A stretch of 64,000 bases of DNA. Origin: Acanthococcus lagerstroemiae. Its lineage: Eukaryota; Arthropoda; Insecta; Hemiptera; Eriococcidae. Under the pieces are notes generated by a model. That model saw nothing but the letters and a program-made list of their open reading frames with translations, searched no databases and was not told the origin of the DNA. The stretch's first letter is position 1, and each line of letters starts with the position of its first letter. The stretch is taken from positions 1,426,001-1,490,000 of the forward strand of contig JAJSSI010000011.1 of the NCBI GenBank assembly GCA_031841125.1. Reading direction: 5' to 3'. This document shows positions 57,422 through 64,000 of this stretch, in pieces. Position numbers and translations under genes: made by a program.

Positions 57422-58168
57422 ATGGGGAAGATCATTGTCATTGCCAACCAAAAAGGAGGAGTGGGGGAAACCACCACTGCTATTAATCTTACAGCCGCGC
57501 TCGCGGTACTGGAAAAGAAAACTCTTTTGATAGATGCCGACCCGCAAGCGAACGCCACCTATGGTATTGGCCTAAATCCAGAGGACCTTAAAAATGGAAC
57601 TTATGAAGTGCTTGAGCATCAGAGGAGCCCACAAAACAGTATTCATCCTACTCAGTGTCCTAATATGTGGATTATGCCTTCTCATATGAATCTCGTAGCT
57701 GCCGAATTAGAATTGATCGATAGTCCAGAGCGGGAATGTATGCTCAAAGAAGCGATAAAAATCTTGAAAAATGATTATGACTATATAGATTGCGCGCCTT
57801 CATTAGGCCTGATCACACTCAATGCCCTTACGGCAGCTGATTCTTTAATCATTCCCATACAATGCGAATATTTTGCTCTTGAGGGTCTGGGAAAATTGCT
57901 CAATACCATTAGGAGTGTACAACAACTGCATAATCATACGCTGGATATAGAAGGCTTGTTGCTTACCATGCATGATTCACGACTTCGCCTTTCCAACCAG
58001 GTGATTGAAGAGGTAAAAAATCACTTTCCCGATATGGTTTTCGAGACCATTATTCAAAGAAATGTACGCTTGAGCGAGGCGCCGATTTTTGGAAAGTCGA
58101 TTTTAGAATATGACACTGAAAGCAAGGGAAGTCTTAACTACCTCAACCTGGCTTACGAACTTTTTTAA
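57422..58168 (+). CDS. parA: ParA-type chromosome partition ATPase with degenerate nucleotide site
   Basis: ParA/Soj ATPase works with ParB on origin segregation. The 248-residue frame is open and the family body is clear ([54 protein letters not shown]). Two changes hit the active site. The P-loop reads KGGVGETTT, so the lysine that contacts the phosphates (residue 16) is glutamate, an AAA-to-GAA change. The Walker B strand reads [11 protein letters not shown], two residues shorter than the usual [13 protein letters not shown]. The signature lysine (residue 11) is kept. ATP hydrolysis is probably lost, so the gene may be an early pseudogene despite the open frame. Confidence 0.9.
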   Translation: MGKIIVIANQKGGVGETTTAINLTAALAVLEKKTLLIDADPQANATYGIGLNPEDLKNGTYEVLEHQRSPQNSIHPTQCPNMWIMPSHMNLVAAELELIDSPERECMLKEAIKILKNDYDYIDCAPSLGLITLNALTAADSLIIPIQCEYFALEGLGKLLNTIRSVQQLHNHTLDIEGLLLTMHDSRLRLSNQVIEEVKNHFPDMVFETIIQRNVRLSEAPIFGKSILEYDTESKGSLNYLNLAYELF

Positions 58169-58178
58169 AAAAAAAACA

Positions 58179-58940
58179 ATGATGTCCTCGATGTCTTCGT
58201 CTGAAAATATTCCTAAGAAAAGAGCATTGGTACGGGGCTTATCAGCCTTACTCAAGGAAAAAGAAGATATACCGGGAGATACAATATCCTTGGGATCCAT
58301 TGTAGAGCTAAAACTCGATAGTATTCGCCCTAATAGGGATCAGCCCCGAAAAAATTTTGACCAGTTAGCTGGTTTAGATCGGATACCTGCCTATGTGCGC
58401 ATAGCTGATGATGAGGAAACGCTTGAAATGGCCTTAGTAGAAAATATCCAACGCGAGAAGCTCAACGCCATTGAAATTGCGCGTTCTTATCAACGCCTCA
58501 TCTACGAAATGGGCCTTACCCAGGAAGGGCTTAGTCAACGCATAGGCAAAAAAAGGGTTACCATTACCAATTACTTAAGATTGCTAAAGCTTGATCCTAT
58601 CATCCAGACAGGTATACGCGATAAGATGATCAGCATGGGCCATGGACGCGCTTTGATCAATATAGAAGATCCTGAACAACAGCTATATTTGTATGAAAAA
58701 ATCATTCGCGCAGAGCTCTCTGTAAGGCAAACCGAAGCGCTTGTCAAAAATCACAAAAAAGTCCTTCCGGAAAAAACAAACGCTTCCTTATCGAATGAAT
58801 TGAAAAAGGATTTGCAAAAGCTTTCACAACATTTGAATAGTCCTGTAGATATTCGACGTTCAAGCTCGGGCAAGGGAAAAATTATTATCTCTTTTCATTC
58901 AGATGAAGATTTTGAGCGTATTAAAGAATTGCTCTCATGA
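58179..58940 (+). CDS. parB: ParB-type partition protein with in-frame internal deletion
   Basis: ParB binds parS and spreads using CTP. I start it at the ATG at 58179, 11 bp after parA; the frame is open upstream inside parA. 253 residues. The N-terminus (KKRALVRGLSALLKEKED) and IRPNRDQPRKNF are normal, but the sequence then jumps to DQLAGLDRIPAYVRIADDEE. The intervening stretch of about 43 residues, with the 'SI...HGIIQPI.VR' segment and the GERRxR CTP-binding motif, is missing in frame. The helix-turn-helix part (LTQEGLSQRIGKKRVTITNY) and the C-terminal dimer domain remain. It probably cannot bind CTP. Confidence 0.88.
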   Translation: MMSSMSSSENIPKKRALVRGLSALLKEKEDIPGDTISLGSIVELKLDSIRPNRDQPRKNFDQLAGLDRIPAYVRIADDEETLEMALVENIQREKLNAIEIARSYQRLIYEMGLTQEGLSQRIGKKRVTITNYLRLLKLDPIIQTGIRDKMISMGHGRALINIEDPEQQLYLYEKIIRAELSVRQTEALVKNHKKVLPEKTNASLSNELKKDLQKLSQHLNSPVDIRRSSSGKGKIIISFHSDEDFERIKELLS

Positions 58941-59494
58941 GGGATATTTTATTTTGTACGCTTTTGCCTTTTTGGGTGTGGTCACAGAATAAAGCTGACG
59001 AGGCTATTCAACGGCCCTCCCCTGCCGCCTTGCAGGAAAATCTTGAGTCTTCATGGACTCCCGTGCCTGTTCAGGCAGCGCTATATTCTACAGCCTTTCC
59101 GGGTTTAGGACAGTCCTACAATAAAAAATACTGGAAAATCCCTGTAATATGGGGTCTTTTAAGTACGGGTGCCTATGCTATTGCATACTATAAGAGAAAT
59201 TATGATTGTTACCACAGTAGATTTATTACTGCAATTAACATAGGAACAGCTCAAAACGGATATAACCTTGAGCAGCTGGCCAGAGCGCAGAAAAAAGCAA
59301 GTCGATATTATAGTTACGCCGTTGTTCTGACGGCTTTAGCTTATGTATTGAATATTTTCGATGCGCTGGTGGACGCAAACTTTTACGAGCTGGATCACGA
59401 AAAAGAGTTTTCTATAAGGACGAAGCTTATCCCGCAGGAAAATTCAGATCCTTTTTTGGGACTTTCTTTAAGTATAAAATTAAAAAACAAATGA
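58937..59494 (+). CDS. DUF5683 domain membrane protein
   Basis: A 185-residue protein of the DUF5683 family: a short signal-like start (MRDILFCTLLPFWVWSQ), then ALYSTAFPGLGQSYNKKYWK, the conserved GLGQ-N-K-K-W-K motif, a helix IPVIWGLLSTGAYAIAYYKR, and a second helix YYSYAVVLTALAYVLNIFDALVDA. Overlaps parB and dapB by 4 bp each (ATGA), so it is part of the parA-parB-DUF5683-dapB operon. Function unknown. Confidence 0.87.
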   Translation: MRDILFCTLLPFWVWSQNKADEAIQRPSPAALQENLESSWTPVPVQAALYSTAFPGLGQSYNKKYWKIPVIWGLLSTGAYAIAYYKRNYDCYHSRFITAINIGTAQNGYNLEQLARAQKKASRYYSYAVVLTALAYVLNIFDALVDANFYELDHEKEFSIRTKLIPQENSDPFLGLSLSIKLKNK

Positions 59495-60198
59495 AGATTG
59501 CTCTGATCGGTTATGGCAAAATGGGTAAAACCATAGAAAAAATCGCTTTGAAGCGGCAACATGAAATATCGCTCACAAGCAACCATACACCCGATAGCCA
59601 GGCACTCAAGGGGATTGACGTAGCTATAGAGTTCAGCTGTCCCGAAGCTGCCTTTGAGAATATAAAAATCTGCCTGGAGAATGATATTCCTGTAGTATGC
59701 GGCACTACCGGATGGCTTAAAAAACGCCTTGATATAGAACAACTGTGTAAAGATAGAAAAGGCGCTTTTTTATATGCTTCAAACTTCAGTATAGGGGTCA
59801 ATCTATTTTTTGAAATCAACCGACAACTCGCGCAATTAATAGCGCCTTATAAAGAGTACAAAGCTGAAATTCATGAGGTACATCATATTGAGAAAAAAGA
59901 TGCCCCTAGCGGCACTGCACTTACTTTAGCTGAAACACTTTTAGAAAAAGGAATTGCCAAGGAATGGATTTTGGAATCTAAAGAGGAAGAAAATCAATTG
60001 CTGATCACTTCAAAACGCTTTAATCAGACACCCGGCATCCACACCATATGTTATCGCTCAGCTATAGACGATATCAGTTTACGGCATAAAGCCCATAGTC
60101 GCGAAGGTTTTGCTCTGGGAGCGGTTATAGCCGCCGAGTGGATACGCGAAAAAAAAGGTGTATTTTCTATGAAAGAGGTTTTGAGCATCGATGTATAA
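59491..60198 (+). CDS. dapB: 4-hydroxy-tetrahydrodipicolinate reductase
   Basis: NAD(P)H-dependent step of lysine and diaminopimelate synthesis, needed for cell wall. The 235-residue protein begins MKIALIGYGKMGKTIE (nucleotide-binding GxGxxG), has VVCGTTGW and the substrate-binding EVHHIEKKDAPSGTALTLAE with catalytic histidine and lysine. Full length and intact. Start overlaps the DUF5683 stop. Confidence 0.96.
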   Translation: MKIALIGYGKMGKTIEKIALKRQHEISLTSNHTPDSQALKGIDVAIEFSCPEAAFENIKICLENDIPVVCGTTGWLKKRLDIEQLCKDRKGAFLYASNFSIGVNLFFEINRQLAQLIAPYKEYKAEIHEVHHIEKKDAPSGTALTLAETLLEKGIAKEWILESKEEENQLLITSKRFNQTPGIHTICYRSAIDDISLRHKAHSREGFALGAVIAAEWIREKKGVFSMKEVLSIDV

Positions 60199-60209
60199 AT
60201 ATTTAACAA

Positions 60210-61763
60210 ATGAATAAGATTACTACGAACTGGATTCTCATTTTTGTCACCTTGCAAGTCTTGCATTTTTTGGGAACCTGGAGGCTTTATCAAAAGGCCG
60301 GCCGAAAATCCTGGGAGGCTGCCCTGCCGATCTATAGTCTTTGGGTAATGCTCAAGATCACCAGCAGACCTCGCTGGTGGATAGTGTTGTTTTTCATACC
60401 TATTATTTGCGTAGTGCTCTATGGAGTTTTATGGGTGGATTTTATTCGCTGTTTCGGAAAACGCAGCGATAAAGATACCTTTTTGGTAATCATTACATTA
60501 GGCTTTTATATCTATTATATAAATTACCTTCCTCAGGTAAAATTTACAGGCGCAGAAGAACGTAAGGAAACGGCTATATCCTCTCTTTTATTTGCAGTGG
60601 TATTTGCTTCTTTCGTACATACTTATTTGATACAACCTTTTATCATACCCACTCCTTCTATGGAACGCACCTTACTGGTAGGTGATTTTATGTTTGTAAG
60701 CAAGTTTCACTACGGTTTTCGGATCCCTTTAACACCTATAGGACTACCTTTTACGCATAATACTATTCCAATAATTGGGATACGCTCATATATCGATCGT
60801 ATACGCTTACCTTATATCAGACTTCCGGCGCTCACCCCTATTCGCCGCGGTGATATAGTAGTGTTTAATTTTCCAACCGATTCTACACAAAACGCACCGG
60901 ATCGCAAAGATCACTATATCAAGAGGTGTGTAGCCCTTCCAGGGGATACACTCGAGATCAAATCCAGTGAACTTCAGGTAAATGGACAAGCAGAGGCATT
61001 ACCTAAAAATGCTGAAAAACAATATGCTTACATCGTACAAACCAAAGAAATTCCACTAAATGAAGATTTTTTGAAAAATCACCTGAGTATTAAGGATATC
61101 AAATCAATCGAAGGTGATGAAAGAAGTGGCGACGGAGGCGCCCTTTATGAAATTATGCTTACCGATGAGCACGCTAAGATCTTAAGCAAATTAGACAATG
61201 TGACTTCGATAAAAAAAAACCTCTTTTCAAAAGAATTTATAGAGTCTGGAATTTTTCCTGAAAATTCCATATGGAATCGTGATTTTTATGGACCGCTTTA
61301 TGTTCCTAAAAAGGGAGATGTTTTAAGGATTTCACAAGATAATATAAGCCAGTATCGCGATATTATCACGCGCTATGAAGGACATATATTAAATGAACGC
61401 GAAGGAAAATTCTTTTTGGACAACCGCTTAATGCAGGAATATACCATAGAGCAGGATTATTATTTCATGATGGGTGATAACCGACACAATTCATTAGACT
61501 CACGCTATTGGGGTTTTGTTCCACAAGATCATATCGTAGGCAAACCTGTTTTCACCTGGCTAAGCATCGACTGGGACAGAGATCAGCCGCTGAACATATT
61601 TAAATGGAAACTGCGCCGGGAGCGCATCATGACCCTGACCAATGAAAACAGCCGTATAAAAACCTCTTATCTTACTTATGTACTGACGAGCTTGGGCATT
61701 TATTCTCTCTATTCTCTTATCAGAGAAAGGCGAAGGAAAAAGAAAAACACAAGCGGTGATTGA
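60210..61763 (+). CDS. lepB: Signal peptidase I
   Basis: Membrane serine protease that removes signal peptides after Sec export. The 517-residue protein is the long Bacteroidota form: three N-terminal helices, then the catalytic serine in TPSMERTLLVGDFMFVSKF near residue 150, catalytic lysine in KDHYIKRCVALPGD near 237, and MMGDNRHNSLDSRYWGFVP near 420. Large insertion between boxes is typical for the phylum. It ends with a basic tail and overlaps the wbqC-like start. Confidence 0.95.
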   Translation: MNKITTNWILIFVTLQVLHFLGTWRLYQKAGRKSWEAALPIYSLWVMLKITSRPRWWIVLFFIPIICVVLYGVLWVDFIRCFGKRSDKDTFLVIITLGFYIYYINYLPQVKFTGAEERKETAISSLLFAVVFASFVHTYLIQPFIIPTPSMERTLLVGDFMFVSKFHYGFRIPLTPIGLPFTHNTIPIIGIRSYIDRIRLPYIRLPALTPIRRGDIVVFNFPTDSTQNAPDRKDHYIKRCVALPGDTLEIKSSELQVNGQAEALPKNAEKQYAYIVQTKEIPLNEDFLKNHLSIKDIKSIEGDERSGDGGALYEIMLTDEHAKILSKLDNVTSIKKNLFSKEFIESGIFPENSIWNRDFYGPLYVPKKGDVLRISQDNISQYRDIITRYEGHILNEREGKFFLDNRLMQEYTIEQDYYFMMGDNRHNSLDSRYWGFVPQDHIVGKPVFTWLSIDWDRDQPLNIFKWKLRRERIMTLTNENSRIKTSYLTYVLTSLGIYSLYSLIRERRRKKKNTSGD

Positions 61764-62370
61764 AAAACAGATCCTTCCCATATACTATTTTGCTCCTGTA
61801 AGCTATTGGGCTTGCTATTTGCAAGTGAAGAAAACGATCTTTGAAAGGGAAGATTTTTACGAAAAGCAAAGCTTTCGTAATCGCTGTTATCTCTACGGAG
61901 CCAATGGATGTCTTTCACTGACCATACCTGTTCAGCATGAGGGAAAGAGGAAATATAAAGATGTACGAATTTGCTATGAAATGCCCTGGAGAAGGCAACA
62001 TTGGAAATCCCTGGAAAATGCCTACCGCTCTTCTCCTTATTTTGAGTTTTACGAAATGGATTTTATTTCGTTATTTGAGAAAAAAGAAATTTTTTTATTT
62101 GATTTCAATCAAAAATGTATGCAAACTATAGCCAATATTTTTAAAATTTCACTATCGAATCGCTTTACCGATCAATACCAAAAAGAATATACAAAGGGAC
62201 GAGATCTTAGAGTGGCTTTCTCTGTCAAATCAAAATTTAGTCCAAGTTTTCCAAAATATCAACAGGTATTCTCAGAAAAACACGGTTTTTTACCTGATTT
62301 GAGCTTGCTGGATTTACTCTTCAACGAAGGCCCTGAAAGCTTTGATTATCTTAAAAAATTATATCCATGA
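61756..62370 (+). CDS. WbqC family protein
   Basis: A 204-residue WbqC-family protein, often linked to surface polysaccharide modification; activity not established. It shows FAPVSYWACYLQVKKTIFER, FYEKQSFRNRCYLYGANG, IPVQHEGKRKYKDVRICYEM and WRRQHWKSLENAYRSSPYFE, the family's hallmark near the middle. The first codon is GTG (61756), overlapping the lepB stop by 8 bp. Length is normal. The stop overlaps the protease ATG. Confidence 0.88.
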   Translation: MIEKQILPIYYFAPVSYWACYLQVKKTIFEREDFYEKQSFRNRCYLYGANGCLSLTIPVQHEGKRKYKDVRICYEMPWRRQHWKSLENAYRSSPYFEFYEMDFISLFEKKEIFLFDFNQKCMQTIANIFKISLSNRFTDQYQKEYTKGRDLRVAFSVKSKFSPSFPKYQQVFSEKHGFLPDLSLLDLLFNEGPESFDYLKKLYP

Positions 62371-64000
62371 AATATTTACACACTTTAATCATCGGGCTTC
62401 TTTCCTTATCAGCCCTATTCGCCCAGGACCTTGTCAAAAAAGAAGATTCCTTAAAAAACTGGCATCATAAAGATTTTGAAAACAGTAAAATATACGGCGT
62501 CGGAACGGAAAAAGCCTATCGATTCTTGCGTGAAAAGCAAAGAAAAGCGCAACCTATTATCGTAGCGGTTATTGATTCAGGCATCGATATTGATCATAAA
62601 GATCTAAAATCCAATTTATGGGTAAACCCTAATCCCGGGAAACCTGGGGATTCCGATACTTATGTAAATGATGTGTATGGCTGGAACTTCATCGGGGGTT
62701 CTCAAGGGGATGTTCAACAAGACAATATAGAAAGTACGCGGATCGTAAGGAGATTTAAACCCATCTTTGAGAGTGGAGAGGCGCTCAAAGACCAGAACAT
62801 GCGAGCACAATATCCAAAGCATTATAAATTATACCTGGAAGCTAAAAAAAATTATGAAGAAAATTTAACAAAAAGCACTGAAAAACTTGCGAAATCCGAT
62901 CATTTTCAGAAGCTGAAAAAAGTGCTCAGCATAGGTTTTGATAAAGTTGCCCGACAATTGGGCGAGCAGAAACTCTCCTCTGCGCTTGTTGACTCTATAA
63001 AAGAAAGCAGCCCTGAAGTCATACTGGTAAAAAAAACACTGCAAGAAAATCTTTTTAAGAACTCTTCGGATCCCGTGGAAGGAAAAAATATAGAAGAAAT
63101 CAAACGCGCTATCCAAAAAGACTTCGATGAAGTAATCAATTATTATAGAAAAGATGCCAAATATTCATACAACATCAACTTTGACCCCAGGGGTATAGTA
63201 GGAGATCGTTACGAGGATATCAATGAACGTTTTTATGGTAATAATCGCGTGAAAGGTCCTCAAGAAAATAATAATTTACACGGCACACATGTAGCGGGCA
63301 TCATCGGTGCAAGTCGCGAAGGTGATCAGGCTAAAGGAATAGCTGATAAGGCACGAATCATGAGCCTGAGGGCTGTTCCCGATGGCGATGAAAGGGATAA
63401 AGATATAGCCAATGCCATACGTTATGCTGTAGATAAGGGCGCTAAAATTATTAATATGAGTTTTGGGAAAGCCTTCTCTCCGGAAAAACAAGCGGTAGAT
63501 GCCGCTTTGAAATATGCGCAAAGTAAAGAAGTTTTATTAATCCATGCTGCCGGTAATGAGAGCAAAAATTTAGATGAGATAAAAAATTATCCTTCAAACG
63601 AAGATGAACAAGGAAATAAACTTGGCGATTTATGGATCAACGTAGGCGCCTCAAGTTATAAAAATGATGAAAACTTAATAGCCTCTTTCTCAAATTATGG
63701 GAAAGAGCGTGTGGATCTTTTCGCGCCAGGTGTGGAAATTTACTCTACCACTCCGGAAAATTCTTACCGATCTTTGCAAGGTACCAGCATGGCCGCGCCG
63801 GTAGTAGCAGGAGCCGCCGCATTAATTTGGTCGCATTATCCAAATCTTACCGCTCGACAGGTGAAAGAATTATTGCTCTCTAGTGTACATAAAGTAAATA
63901 AAATGGTCAACCTTCCATCAGATGACAGAGAGCAAGAGGAGAAAAAAACATCTATTAAGAAGGTGCCTTTTAAAAGCCTTTCAAAAAGCGGTGGCATATT
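62367..64000 (+). CDS. Subtilisin-like (S8) serine protease, C-terminus beyond window
   Basis: Exported protease of the S8 family. It starts MKYLHTLIIGLLSLSALFAQ, a signal peptide, and has the catalytic triad: aspartate in VAVIDSGIDIDH (about residue 69), histidine in LHGTHVAGIIG (about 305) and serine in GTSMAAPVVAGAAAL (about 473). A long lysine- and glutamate-rich insertion separates the first two, as in flavobacterial relatives encoded next to wbqC. The start overlaps the wbqC-like stop (ATGA). The frame is open to the window end; 544 codons visible. Confidence 0.93.
   Translation, partial: MKYLHTLIIGLLSLSALFAQDLVKKEDSLKNWHHKDFENSKIYGVGTEKAYRFLREKQRKAQPIIVAVIDSGIDIDHKDLKSNLWVNPNPGKPGDSDTYVNDVYGWNFIGGSQGDVQQDNIESTRIVRRFKPIFESGEALKDQNMRAQYPKHYKLYLEAKKNYEENLTKSTEKLAKSDHFQKLKKVLSIGFDKVARQLGEQKLSSALVDSIKESSPEVILVKKTLQENLFKNSSDPVEGKNIEEIKRAIQKDFDEVINYYRKDAKYSYNINFDPRGIVGDRYEDINERFYGNNRVKGPQENNNLHGTHVAGIIGASREGDQAKGIADKARIMSLRAVPDGDERDKDIANAIRYAVDKGAKIINMSFGKAFSPEKQAVDAALKYAQSKEVLLIHAAGNESKNLDEIKNYPSNEDEQGNKLGDLWINVGASSYKNDENLIASFSNYGKERVDLFAPGVEIYSTTPENSYRSLQGTSMAAPVVAGAAALIWSHYPNLTARQVKELLLSSVHKVNKMVNLPSDDREQEEKKTSIKKVPFKSLSKSGGI

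Noticed and set aside
57332..58178. parS sites near parAB
   Set aside because: I looked for TGTTTCACGTGAAACA-like palindromes by eye in this part and found none; absence by eye is not proof.
1..64000. CRISPR arrays
   Set aside because: No set of regularly spaced repeats was seen; the only clear repeats are the menD duplication and the 18-bp pair.

Overview
The window looks like part of the chromosome of a member of the Bacteroidota, class Flavobacteriia. Supporting points are the gene neighbourhoods (ricT-gldH-PBP1A; acpP-fabF-IPExxxVDY-pyk; rlmD-DUF6452-DUF6048; parA-parB-DUF5683-dapB-lepB-wbqC), a Bacteroidota-type SecA without a C-terminal zinc motif, low G+C, and promoters of the TTTG/TAnnTTTG type. 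The most striking property is advanced but incomplete gene decay. About 35 housekeeping genes are intact, and between them lie over 20 recognisable broken genes, scars and mobile-element remnants. This pattern suggests a recently host-restricted lineage (symbiont or specialised pathogen); that lifestyle is my inference.

Layout. 1-12 kb: PBP1A (cut by the window edge), broken gldH, ricT, coaD, a broken GroES-like gene, gltX, pepP, pyk, a broken IPExxxVDY gene, fabF and acpP. 12-17 kb: an accessory, decaying block with a frameshifted hypothetical gene, a broken serine resolvase, a coiled-coil/TM fragment, a frameshifted secreted beta-rich protein, an ankyrin scrap and a phage packaging (TerS/TerL) remnant. 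17-21 kb: tRNA-Met, a START-like protein, a broken class IV aminotransferase, pdxH, HU and fmt. 21-25 kb: broken alsD, a phage lysis-module remnant (GH24 endolysin and a spanin-like protein), and broken SIMPL and NamZ-like genes. 25-34 kb: an FtsX/LolE-type permease, glmM, a broken TPR gene, rplS, a lipoprotein, pabC-like/pabB and a copper ATPase. 34-36 kb: an IS5-family remnant and an SDR remnant. 36-52 kb: uvrD/pcrA, clpB, an acyl-CoA carboxylase beta subunit with a broken DUF308 gene, prfB, a speA/speB deletion scar, cmk, fabG, menD with a 451-bp tandem duplication, and secA. 52-57 kb: DUF2795, DUF6048 and DUF6452 genes, a broken rlmD joined to a broken coiled-coil gene, tRNA-Leu and a broken iron-chelate ABC transporter. 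57-64 kb: parA, parB, DUF5683, dapB, lepB, wbqC and a subtilisin-like protease that runs off the window.

The intact genes cover core work: translation (gltX, fmt, prfB, rplS, tRNAs), fatty-acid synthesis (acpP, fabF, fabG), peptidoglycan and lysine precursors (glmM, dapB, PBP1A), secretion (secA, lepB), protein quality control (clpB, protease) and cofactors (coaD, pdxH, pabB/pabC-like, menD). What is being lost is gliding (gldH), polyamine synthesis (speA/speB), acetoin formation (alsD), iron-chelate import, peptidoglycan recycling (NamZ-like) and mobile DNA. The observation I would check first is in the partition operon. ParA has lost its P-loop lysine and has a shortened Walker B strand, and ParB has an in-frame deletion that removes the segment containing the CTP-binding GERR motif, yet both reading frames remain open. 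I saw no CRISPR array and no previously unknown intact system.
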